Source: Luidia sarsii (taxonomy: Eukaryota; Echinodermata; Asteroidea; Paxillosida; Luidiidae). From it: a stretch of DNA of 64,000 bases. Positions within the stretch are counted from its first letter, which is position 1. Every line of letters begins with the position of its first letter. The stretch covers positions 26,583,396-26,647,395 of the forward strand of contig OX465101.1 in the NCBI GenBank assembly GCA_949987565.1. The letters run 5' to 3'. The notes below the pieces were generated by a model. It worked only from the letters and a program-made list of their open reading frames with translations. It had not been told where the DNA came from and made no database searches. The position numbers and the translations under genes were made by a program. Positions 31,051 through 39,830 of the stretch are shown here, piece by piece.

Positions 31051-31296
31051 GGGCCCAATTTCATACAGCTGCTTAAGCACCCAAATTTGCTTAAAGCACA
31101 AAATGTCACTGTACACAAGATCACTTTTCCGACCAAAACTTCACTTTTGTTTCATACTGAGTAAAGTTGGTGGAATACAAGTCAGAAGCAATTGACATCA
31201 CATTATACAATGTGCTTTGGAATGCTGTTTACACGAGGGAGGCTTCTCCTGCTTAGAAGATGTTCACGCTTAAGCGGCTCTATGGAATTGGTCTCT
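31051..31296. repeat. Foldback element, family C, fullest copy
   Basis: GGGCCCAATTTCATACAGCT and GCTTAAGCAC at the left are mirrored by GCTTAAGCGG and CTCTATGGAATTGGTCTC at the right. The interior AATACAAGTCAGAAGCAATT is shared with 10061-10293. Confidence 0.8.
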
Positions 31297-31494
31297 GGGT
31301 TACCAGCGAATGGCCCTGCTTTCACATTGGTTAAGCTAAAGGTGGTGACATCAGAGCCAATGAGGGATGGCTATGGACGACCAAGGGAAAATAATTGAAT
31401 GCATTCTGTGATTATGTAAACAGGACCTGGCCAAGGCTGAAACTGGTGTACCGGTCACAGGTGCAGCTAAAGGCCGTTTCATTTGCATGAGGGT

Positions 31495-31730
31495 GCCAAG
31501 TAACTGGTAACCTCCATTCCACACATCAGTACATGCTCAGGGAACCAGTTAGCTGGTACATAACATCCCACATAGATACATGCTCAGGGTACCAGTTATT
31601 TGCTAACCCTCATCATCCCAACACTTAGATACATGCTCAGGGAACCAGTTAGCTGGTACCCAACATCCCACATAGATACATGCTCAGGGTACCAGTTAGT
31701 TGCTAGTCCTCATCCCAACACAAATACAGT
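31495..31730. repeat. 48-bp tandem repeat with alternating unit types
   Basis: ACATGCTCAGGG recurs at 31531, 31578, 31630 and 31678. Units 1 and 3 continue GAACCAGTTAGCTGGTA, while units 2 and 4 continue with TACCAGTTA then TTGCTA. This gives an A-B-A-B order with a higher period of about 100 bp. Confidence 0.8.
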
Positions 31731-32621
31731 TCTCTTATTAGTGATCGTGTAAAGAGAAGCTGGTCTCTCCTCGGACTTAGACTTGCTTGACTGCGTGACA
31801 CAAGTAAAGAACATTCTAATCCAAACTTGTGGCTCGCAGTCCTCCGCAAATGGACAAGCCTGCCACATTCAGAGGTCGGCTAGCATCGTGGTCCTGCACA
31901 TACCCCAGTACATCGTCTCTGCTGCATCGTGGTCTGTTTGTCTGTGGCACAGCCCTCGGGTCTTGGATGAGGTCTTGACTTGGCTCCCTGCCCTCAGCTC
32001 GGCCCTTTCCATCCGTGGGTGAAGCCATTAGAATTGTCTGCTGAAAAACAGTGCGCGTTGTGAGTGAGGCACGATCACACGTTGAGCCTTGAAAAAGTAT
32101 GTCCATGCCCCAACACACACACACATCCTCTGATGATTGCTGGTCTGTTTGCTGTATAGAAGAGCCCAAACATACACCGGTCTAGGACTGCGCACTGCTG
32201 TTCACATGGCCACGTGGAATTTGGCACCACTCGACTGATGGCCAATAACGACTCGTCATAGGCCAGCTGTGGGTAGTGGACTGCTGGAGAGGGGGGGGGG
32301 GCATGCTGTAGCACTAAATGCGGCCGAGGTCGAGCTCAGTTTGGAGTGAACAGACTGTAGCTGCATAGATGAGACGGTCCAGTGGTCGATTTCAAGAAAC
32401 TCATTATGATCAATCACAAGGGGATGGGAGATGCACAGAAACCATACGACCTATGGGCAGTTGCGATGGGTTATCACTCGTAAGATGAGTTACGATGCAT
32501 CGTAAGGTTTTGTAAAATCCACCCCTGGTTCATATATAACCGGGGGGTTGCAGTACAGACAGTATACTGAGTTCAGATGCCACTGGGGTAATGGCGGGGG
32601 GGTTTGTCCAGTCTGGTTAAC

Positions 32622-35600
32622 TCAAAACCTCTCGGCAGTCCGGCTGGCCACGGCTCGCATGTTCCCGTAAACCTTCGACGGTGGACTTCCTGCAAAAAGA
32701 TGGGGCACATCAAAAGACGGCGGTAAGATGGAGAATGGGAATCTACAAGAGCCCCATGCTGCATGTGCAGTTCAACGTGCGATTGTTTCATAGATATAAT
32801 ATGAAGTAATATTAATGCAATTGCTTGCTTGTTTGATTTAGACTTTTCTTCGACTAATGTTTGCAAAAACAAAAGTAACAAATGCTGGTGATCTGTTGAA
32901 ACAACTGAGTAGGTCTGTTGAAAAAAACTGGTGGGTCCGTTGAAAAAAAACTGGTGGGTCCGTTGAAAAAAACTGGTGGGTCCGTTGAAAAAAAAACTGG
33001 TGGGTCCGTTGAAAAAACTGGTGGGTCTGTTGAAAAAAACTGGTGGGTCTGTTGAAAAAACTGGTGGGTCAGTGGAAAAAACTGGTGGGTCCGTCGAAAA
33101 AACTGGTGGGTCCGTTGAAAAAAACTGGTGGGTCCGTTGAAAAAAACTGGTGGGTCCGTGGACAAAACTGGTGGGTCCGTTGAAAAAAACTGGTGGGTCC
33201 GTTGAAAAAAACTGGTGGGTCCGTGGAAAAAACTGGTGGGTCCATTGAAGAAAACTGGTGGGTCCGTTGAAAAAAACTGGTGGGTTAGTTGAAAAAAATG
33301 GTGGGTCCGTTGAAAAAAACTGGTGGGTTAGTTGAAAAAACTGGTGGGTCCGTTGAAAAAAACTGGTGGGTCCGTGGAAAAAACTGGTGGGTCCGTTGAA
33401 AAAAACTGGTGGGTCAGTGGAAAAAACTGGTGGGTCCGTTGAAAAAAACTGGTGGGTTAGTTGAAAAAACTGGTGGGTCCGTTGAAAAAAACAGGTGGGT
33501 CAGTGGACAAAACTGGTGGGTCCGTTGAAAAAAACTGGTGGGTCAGTTGAAAAAAACTGGTGGGTCAGTGGACAAAACTGGTGGTCAGTTGAAAAAACTG
33601 GTGGGTCGGTTGAAAAAAACTGGTGGGTCAGTTGAAAAAAACTGGTGGGTCCGTTGAAAAAAAAATGGTGGGTCAATGGAAAAAACTGGTGGGTCCGGTG
33701 AAAAAAAATGGTGGGTCAGTGAAAAAAAAAACTGGTGGGTCCGGTGAAAAAAACTGGTGGGTCAGTGGAAAAAACTGGTGGGTCAGTTGAAAAAAACTGG
33801 TGGGTCCGGTGAAAAAACTGGTGGGTCCGTTGAAAAAAACTGGTGGGTCCGTTGAAAAAAACAAAACCGACTGCTGGGTCAATTGAAATACTGGTGGGTC
33901 TAATAAAATGTAGGTAAAACCACTGACTCATGGGACCATGTTATAGTGGTTCTCCTACCTAATATCAGGTTGCATATGGCTGTCCGGGCAATCTTGATGT
34001 TCTGGAAGGAGCCCAGAATGTTGATCTTGCTCCCAGCCAGCACGATGCGCGTCTTGGTCACGTTCTCTATGGTGAACTTTGTCTTGCCACCTTTGCCGGC
34101 CAGTCTGCCAATGGCTCTAGACAGGTGGTCACCTTTGAGCGGCTTGACTAAAATAAAAATTAATTTGACTTTAATAGCACCATAAAAATGTTGTTAAGTG
34201 CCTACTGACTGAAATTAATAAAAATGAAAATTTCAACAAATTTAAGGAAACAATTAAAAAAACTGTTGCAAACTGCTCACTGACTAAAATAACTTGCAAT
34301 ACATAAATCTCAAAAGTTAGAGGGCCTGACGTTTTTGCATTTTGGTCATTTTAGTCAGGAAGCAGTTTGCAAGACTTTTGGCTATTACTCTAGAGACTAT
34401 TCAAAGTGGAAAGTAAAAAGCAAGTATTTGGATACCAGGGCGGACTGACACTCACCATCTGCCACTTCAAAGGATTCCAAGAATAACTCATCCAAACGAA
34501 GCAGGGCTAAGGCATCCTGAACAAAGACAAAGAAGTAAATTTGTTTACAAATCATCATGACATTTTGATCCTAGCAAGGTTTTTCCCAAAAGCAGAATGA
34601 CAGGTACAAAAACAAATGAATAGGAAGGGGAGAGTTAACATATTCACAAGCACCTATTCGAGTGGAGCTTCGGGGAGCAAGGAGGAATTTGCAAGGAGGA
34701 GGAAAGTGCACGGCTGAATTTACAGCCAATGGGGCCAAGTGGGTACTTCTTTGGTGTCATTCAAACACGTCTAAGCAGAAATGAGCCTCGGAATGAATGT
34801 GGGATGCACAGGACGGCTGCAGCACTCATTCACATTGCCTAAATGTAAGGCCAGGAATCACCGCAGGATTTTGGAGGCTTTTTTGAAGGCTGTGCACACC
34901 AACTCTCATGCACAGAAACACTGGAGGGTCTTGGGGGTCAATCAAAGTTTGACCATTGTGTGTGTGTGCTGCCAATTGAAGAACTTTGAAGGAGAGATGA
35001 AGGTCCCTGGCTACAAGGAGTCCGAGATGAAGAGTCCCATTCAGTAGCTCACCTCCACCTCAAAGCCGAGGATGAAAGCTCTGACAAAGTCCTCCCCCTT
35101 CTGCAGCGCTCCAATGTCTGTCGTTTCTTTGCAACTCTAAAAAAAAGAAAAAGAGAAACACAAATACCATGTGAGCATTGCAGACCAAGCTCATCGCGCC
35201 AGTGACGGTAGACTTATATTGTTAGCCAACAGTTGGGGAACACGTATCGTAGAGATTGTACATAGTCTGCAATATTAGTGGATTTGTTTGGATGGTGACC
35301 ACTGGTCTTCTATCAAACATTAGCAAACTGCTGTTGAGCAATCCTTTGCAATTGCGTACCAAATCAATCCCAATTCAACAGTTGTCAGGTTTAGCACTGT
35401 TGCCCGTACCAGTCCCGTTGGCATGTTCAGTTGTTCACTGACAGCAACTACCAAACGTCTCAGAAGCTGTGGAAGTATGTTGTATTCAGTATGCTTTATA
35501 GTGCAAGAGCCCGAACGGTAAGTGTTAATATCCAGGGGGGGAGGACTGTCCCTGGCATAGGTTGGTAACATACCGATCTGTCCCACTGTGAGGTCGACCC

Positions 35601-38600
35601 CCCCTCCTCCCTGTGGCTAGCGTTACCTTTATCTCGACGTGTCTCGTCCTGAGGTTGAATCGGATCTGCAGCTTGAGGTGCTCCACGATGGGTGAGTAGA
35701 TCTTGAGCCAGCTCTCCTTGAGCGGGGTGTACCTGTGAGCCGGCACCGGGACCTTGCGCATCTCTGTGCTGCCCTCCTGAGTCGCAAAAGACAGGAAATA
35801 ACGCCGGTTATTTGTGGAGGGCCCAATGTTTCGACTCTAGCGGGACCAACTGAACTGGCTTCTGGCCTTGAAGAAAGGTCGTGCTAGGCTCGCAATGGCA
35901 GGGCCTCTCATTTTTACAGACTTTTGCATTTTGGTCATTTGATTTGACTTGTCAGTGCAGCGAGCAGCTTGCAGCATTTTCGTATAACACTGACACTGTG
36001 ACAGGGTAGGGCAAAGTCATTTCTGTGTTTCTGAGTAATAATTAGTCATTGGCACAAAATCAACATGGAAAGAGTTCCTCACAATTTATTTACATGGACA
36101 ACACTTTTTCTAAATTCTAGGTACCGGTGACTAAAAAAAATGCTTACTGTTTTCACTTTGTAAACTTACAAATAATTCAATTAATTGTTTAGTGCAGTTA
36201 GTCTTTTATTTTAAAATTCAATTTTATATTAATGAAAGTTTGAGGGATTTGTTTAGTGTAACCACAAACTGTAACTAAGCTGATTTGACCCTGGTACCCC
36301 TCAGGGTCCAGTACTCCAGTAGGCAGTACAGTAGCATTGATCAAAGGGTACCGAGTATAGATCTATTAATCCGGGCCTTGTTTACCGCCTAAGCCTTACT
36401 GGTACTGGTGGTAGTGGTACAGGTACAGACTTTATCAGTGGAGCCTAGTGAGTAGTGTACTAGTGGTACGTGTCTGTATCTGTATGGGTACGTTGCAGAA
36501 ACCAATTCTGGCATTAACGCAACGGAGAGAGAAGGTGAACGCTGGTGAATTAGACTGAGTGTGATCCATGGCCGAGGAGGGTTCTGAACCTCTCAACCGA
36601 GTCAGCTTGAACAAGGTTCTCGTTTAGGTGAGTCCAGTCTATGATTGACCTATTGAAGAAGGAGTTTTTGAGTTGGTCTGTATTGCACCAGGATGCTTTG
36701 AAGCATTTGGAGTTTACGGCGATGGAATTTGCTATGGGATTGGATGAGGATGTTGTTGAGCCATCAAGTTTTCTTGGGCGAATTAATCTTCCTTTTTTCT
36801 TTGGTGATATACAAAAATGTTGCAAACTGCTTACTGACTAAAATTACCAAAATGTAAATCTAAAATTTAGTGGGCCTGACGTTTCGATCCTAGCAGGACC
36901 TTTCTCAAAGGCAGAGTGACAAGGACAAAACAGATACATGTACACGAAGGAAGGGGGGAGAGTGAATAGGACACGGATGAGAAACAAAGGACAAAGAGTG
37001 AAGCTGGTAGGGAGAGATCAAAGGGAAGGGCAGGGGGTAGGGTAGGGATTAATGAGAGGAGGGGGAAAGATCAAAGAGAAGGGCAAGGAGTGGGGTAGGG
37101 ATTAGTGACAATAGGGGGAAAGATCAAAGAGAGAAGTGTGAAGGACTGAACACAAAAGAAGGATTATCAGAAAGCTGCATGGTGTTAGTCATTACCCTCC
37201 TGGATGTTGAGACCATGTGGTTGAATAGTCCGAAGACGCTTCATCCACATTTTCTCACGGCTAAGACGGACAGCATTATTACGGTGACCAAGTGATTCTA
37301 TGCCCAGTACACTCATATCTGATGTCGAATGATCAGGGAGATTGAAGTGATACCCAACAGGGGTGTCCATTTTACCAGTTTTGATAGTAGACCTATGGCC
37401 ATAGATACGTTTTTTGAGGGTGTTTTTGGTCTCGCCAACATACTGAATATTACAAACTCTACAAGAGATGAGGTATATGATGTTTGAGGTGGTGCACGTG
37501 ATAGAGCCATAGGTCGTGTGGGTAGTTCCAGAAGAATGTCCATTGAAAGAGTCTATTTCCTTGACATGTGTCTTGCAAACAATGCATTTCGAGGTACACT
37601 TAAATGTACCAAATTTGGTTGGAGGTGAAGAGTCCAAAGGGGGAACCTCTGCTCGGACAATTAAGTCACGCAGGTTACGGGGGCGCCTGAAAGCCAAAAC
37701 AGGCGAATTAGGAATGGCTTCAGCCAGACGATCCGAAGTGTGGAGAATATGGTGGTTTTCCTTAGTTATCTTCCTGAGAGGAGGAAGAGAGGGGTGGTAG
37801 GAAGTAACTAAGGGAACCTTGGGCTTGTCCTTGGGACCTGGTGGCTTTTGTTTTAGTGCCGAACTTCTGGGAATAGAATAGACTTTAGCAATGGAGTTCT
37901 TCACTTGGCGAGAACTATAGCCTCTAGCAACCAAGTTACTGGCCAATACACGTGTATGGCGGCGAAAGTCAGACTCATTGGAACATATACGCCTCAATCT
38001 GAGGGCCTGGCTGTAAGCTATACCAGTCTTACAGTGTCTAGGGTGACAACTGGAGGAATGGAGATATTGATGAGTGTCGGTGGGCTTAGAATACAAGTCA
38101 GTAGTGAGTGTATTGAGGTCTTTCCGGACGGTGACGTCCAGAAAGTGGGTCTGTTGAAGAGACTGCTCCCATGTGAATTTGATGGTCCTATGGAAGGAAT
38201 TGATGTGGTCAAAGAAAGCATTCAGGCTGCTACCGTCCCTAGTCCAAATGAAGAACACGTCATCTATGTATCTCCACCAAATCCAGGGACGGCATGGAGC
38301 CTCACTGAGCATGCGTTCCTCAAGGTCACCCATGAAGAGGCATGCAAAGGAAGGAGCCATGCGCGTACCCATGGCAGTGCCATGCACTTGAAGATAGTGC
38401 TTGCCAAGAAAGGAGAAATTATTCTTGGCCAGCACTAACCTCATGAGGGTGGTTATGTCGGAGATGGGTGGAGAAGACTGTTTTCCTTTGGCCAGGGCCG
38501 AGGAGCAAGCCTGAATGCCTTCTTCCTGGGGGATGTTAGTGTACAGAGAGGAAACGTCAATAGTACCAATTATGGCAGTAGGCTACATCGTCCTGTGAAG

Positions 38601-39481
38601 AGCCGACTGGTACTGTATACAACCATGGATATGCGCGCGCACCACGAGTGTGGACTGTTATTGCGAAACAGCAAATAACCGTCGTGCGGGATATACGTCA
38701 CGAGACTAAGCGCTGATTGGTCGAGGCGCCAGGTTCGGATTCCGAACCTGGCGGAGACGTTGACGGGACATTTACAGACAGTATTTTGGTGAGTTTCTGC
38801 CCGTTTTTCGGAAAAGTATTTTACCCACGATGTTTTGAGTTATCTGATCACATTCAGTATACATTTGGGTTCAAGTGCATGTCCTTAGATTGTGTGTGGC
38901 GATTTTCAAAAGGGTGGAAAAAGGGGGCGATCGGGACAGTGGTGTTTCCAAAATGGTAAAAACAAAAACCTCGCTATAATTTTGTACATACGTTCCCATA
39001 ACCCTCAGGTCTCCGACCTTCGGGAGGATGAGGGTTACGGTTACCGCAACTATATTTTATGAGTTATGCTGAACCTGCTGATCCCTATGCCACAGCACTT
39101 GTGAACGTTACACAGAAGCCTATGGGAAAAAAGCCTAGTTATCTGTGGGGTTCCGGTCGGGAGAGCAGCGGACGACGTAGAACCCAACAGTTCTGGGGGT
39201 AGTACTAGTACTAGAACCCCACACTCCACAGTTCTGGGGGTAGACCTCCAAAAGGCACATGGTCGGACATGGTGGACCTACGGGGAACTTACCAACAGCT
39301 TGTCTCCACTCAAAGGAGGAAAACTCGGTCTTTTGGAGCCTGACTGCGCATCCATCCTATCGTCTTCTAGACGCCTTTTCTTCCCCTTCCTAGAGGTGAC
39401 GTGCTGAAACCCATCTGACGATTCTGTTGCCATTTTTGCTGAAGCTCCCGACGTGCTCGTGGACTCTGCGGCCGTCGCCAT
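32622..39481 (-). CDS. PNO1: PNO1 (Dim2), KH-domain 40S ribosome assembly factor, six exons
   Basis: Exons on the minus strand, 5' to 3': 39481-39293, 35776-35627, 35136-35053, 34516-34456, 34147-33959 and 32689-32622. All have GT/AG borders and phases agree, giving 246 residues against about 252 in human. The N-terminus is polar and Lys/Arg-rich with [13 protein letters not shown]. Then come [14 protein letters not shown] and [12 protein letters not shown] (first KH-like fold), [19 protein letters not shown], and [20 protein letters not shown], whose GKGG is the KH loop. The C-terminus is [20 protein letters not shown]. The ATG at 39481 is chosen because it has a good context (AAGATGG) and the frame upstream lacks another ATG. 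Known role: binds the 3' end of 18S pre-rRNA with Nob1 in nucleolus and cytoplasm during 40S maturation. Intron 1 holds a Penelope-like element and intron 5 a minisatellite. Divergent from KPTN. Confidence 0.95.
32890..33900 (-). repeat. 22-bp minisatellite in PNO1 intron 5
   Basis: Roughly 45 units of about 22 bp (CTGGTGGGTCCGTTGAAAAA plus 1-3 A) fill the intron. It ends about 60 bp from the donor of the exon 34147-33959 and about 200 bp before the last exon. Read in the sense of PNO1, each unit is a T-run followed by CAACGGACCCACCAG. Reading frames across it are by-products of the repeat. Confidence 0.95.
34262..34373. repeat. Penelope-like arm pair with collapsed centre
   Basis: GTTGCAAACTGCTCACTGAC and GAGGGCCTGACG run straight into TTTTGCATTTTGGTCATTTT and AGTCAGGAAGCAGTTTGCAA. 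The two tails of an inverted pair remain and both hairpins are gone. It is in PNO1 intron 4. Confidence 0.75.
35821..35975. repeat. Penelope-like arm pair, diverged
   Basis: A minus-strand arm (CAATGTTTCGACTCTAGCGG) faces a plus-strand arm (TTGAAGAAAGGTCGTGCTAG), with the normal tail GCATTTTGGTCATTTGATTT. It lies just upstream of PNO1 exon 2, in intron 1. Confidence 0.65.
36554..36800 (-). pseudogene. LINE reverse transcriptase C-terminal remnant
   Basis: The minus frame ending at 36554 reads [20 protein letters not shown] and then [11 protein letters not shown]. This matches the usual end of non-LTR reverse transcriptases (SFFPRT..DWN.LP, then a Phe/Lys-rich finish). Only the last 80 or so codons remain, and they abut the 3' end of the Penelope-like element at about 36803. 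Confidence 0.7.
36803..38585 (-). mobile_element. Penelope-like retroelement, 5'-truncated, in PNO1 intron 1
   Basis: Coding runs from about 38583 down to the stop at 37185 without interruption, about 465 codons. Seen in order: reverse transcriptase motif A ([12 protein letters not shown]), motif B ([16 protein letters not shown]), motif C (YIDD, near 38270), TFLD-like HFLDVTV, a Cys cluster ([11 protein letters not shown]), then a GIY-YIG nuclease ([29 protein letters not shown]) and the end [18 protein letters not shown]. The order and the GIY-YIG domain define a Penelope-like element with a cysteine-bearing linker. The N-terminal half before motif A is missing, so it is 5'-truncated as expected for target-primed insertion. 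The 3' end (36920-36803) is the arm repeat found all over the window. The intact frame suggests a fairly recent insertion. Same orientation as PNO1. Confidence 0.9.
37185..38583 (-). CDS. Penelope-like reverse transcriptase/GIY-YIG endonuclease, N-terminally truncated
   Basis: The frame is open from 38583, where the similarity begins inside the polymerase core, to the TGA-side end at 37185. The annotated ATG at 38444 is internal to the polymerase and is not a natural start. Catalytic carboxylates are present: Asp of motif A (DVSSLYT) and the YIDD pair of motif C. The nuclease keeps its IIYLI and QYVGE strands and the Arg in LKKRIYGH. Known family role: copies element RNA into DNA at a break made by the nuclease. 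Without the N-terminal part the protein is probably inactive. Confidence 0.85.
38590..39292 (-). other. 5' part of PNO1 intron 1, with a 12-bp-arm palindrome
   Basis: No coding similarity was seen. 38727-38753 is an inverted repeat, CGCCAGGTTCGG and CCGAACCTGGCG with ATT between. GTTCTGGGGGTAG occurs twice, near 39191 and 39231. The sequence is richer in CpG than its surroundings. Confidence 0.5.
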
Positions 39482-39754
39482 CTTTAAACCACATGTCGCA
39501 ATCACGGCAGGGTTCACTTTTGACGGGGAATAGGGGTTTAATTATGACATCTTTACAACTAATCTGCATCCTTTATCATGTATTTCTTCTGGAATAATGA
39601 CTATTTATATATAAATTGTGAATGTTAATATTGGTTTAATATTTTCAGAGATGATATAAGCATAAATAAAACACTTAATCTTCAACACTTCTAATAACCC
39701 ACCCACCAAAAGTAGAACATTCTACTGCCACCTTCCCATCATGCACCATTCAAA
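39482..39754. promoter_or_regulatory. Shared divergent PNO1/KPTN promoter region
   Basis: Only 273 bp separate the two start codons, so both promoters and 5' UTRs must lie here or overlap the genes. An ATTTATATATAAAT stretch lies near 39603 and an ATTGG near 39633. AGTAGAACATTCTACT (39711-39726) is a 7-bp-arm inverted repeat that fits the nGAAnnTTCn heat-shock element core. None of these is proven functional. Confidence 0.6.
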
Positions 39755-39830
39755 ATGTCGCTGTCGTGTTGTTTCTGGGAGGCCCATTTCTCTTGTTTAT
39801 CGAAACAAAGTAACGTTTATGGGTTAACGT
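39741..39830 (+). promoter_or_regulatory. Upstream ORF overlapping the KPTN start codon
   Basis: An ATG at 39741 lies 14 bases before the KPTN ATG in another frame and runs for about 28 codons, ending in a TAA inside exon 1. If the mRNA begins upstream of it, it would lower translation of KPTN. Whether it is transcribed depends on the unknown start site. Confidence 0.4.

Larger units (their letters stand above)
24000..32621. other. Region between spastin and PNO1: spastin 3' UTR and repeats, no gene seen
   Basis: No ORF here matches a protein family I recognise. It contains the probable spastin 3' UTR with a G-rich minisatellite at its start, family C elements (24454-24652, 31051-31296), a MITE with a 74-bp internal array (27844-28562), a family D inverted-repeat element (29876-30091) and a 48-bp array (31495-31730). 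25100-27000 is AT-rich with no feature I can name. The poly-A site of spastin could not be placed. Confidence 0.6.

Noticed and set aside
32854..33931. Minus-strand ORFs rich in [12 protein letters not shown] repeats
   Set aside because: They come from the PNO1 intron 5 minisatellite; conserved PNO1 exons lie on both sides.
37905..38438. Plus-strand ORF of 177 codons
   Set aside because: It is the antisense shadow of the Penelope-like polymerase frame.
38727..38753. GGTTCGGATTCC as a tRNA T-arm
   Set aside because: It is only a palindrome; no box A or acceptor stem lies at the right distance.
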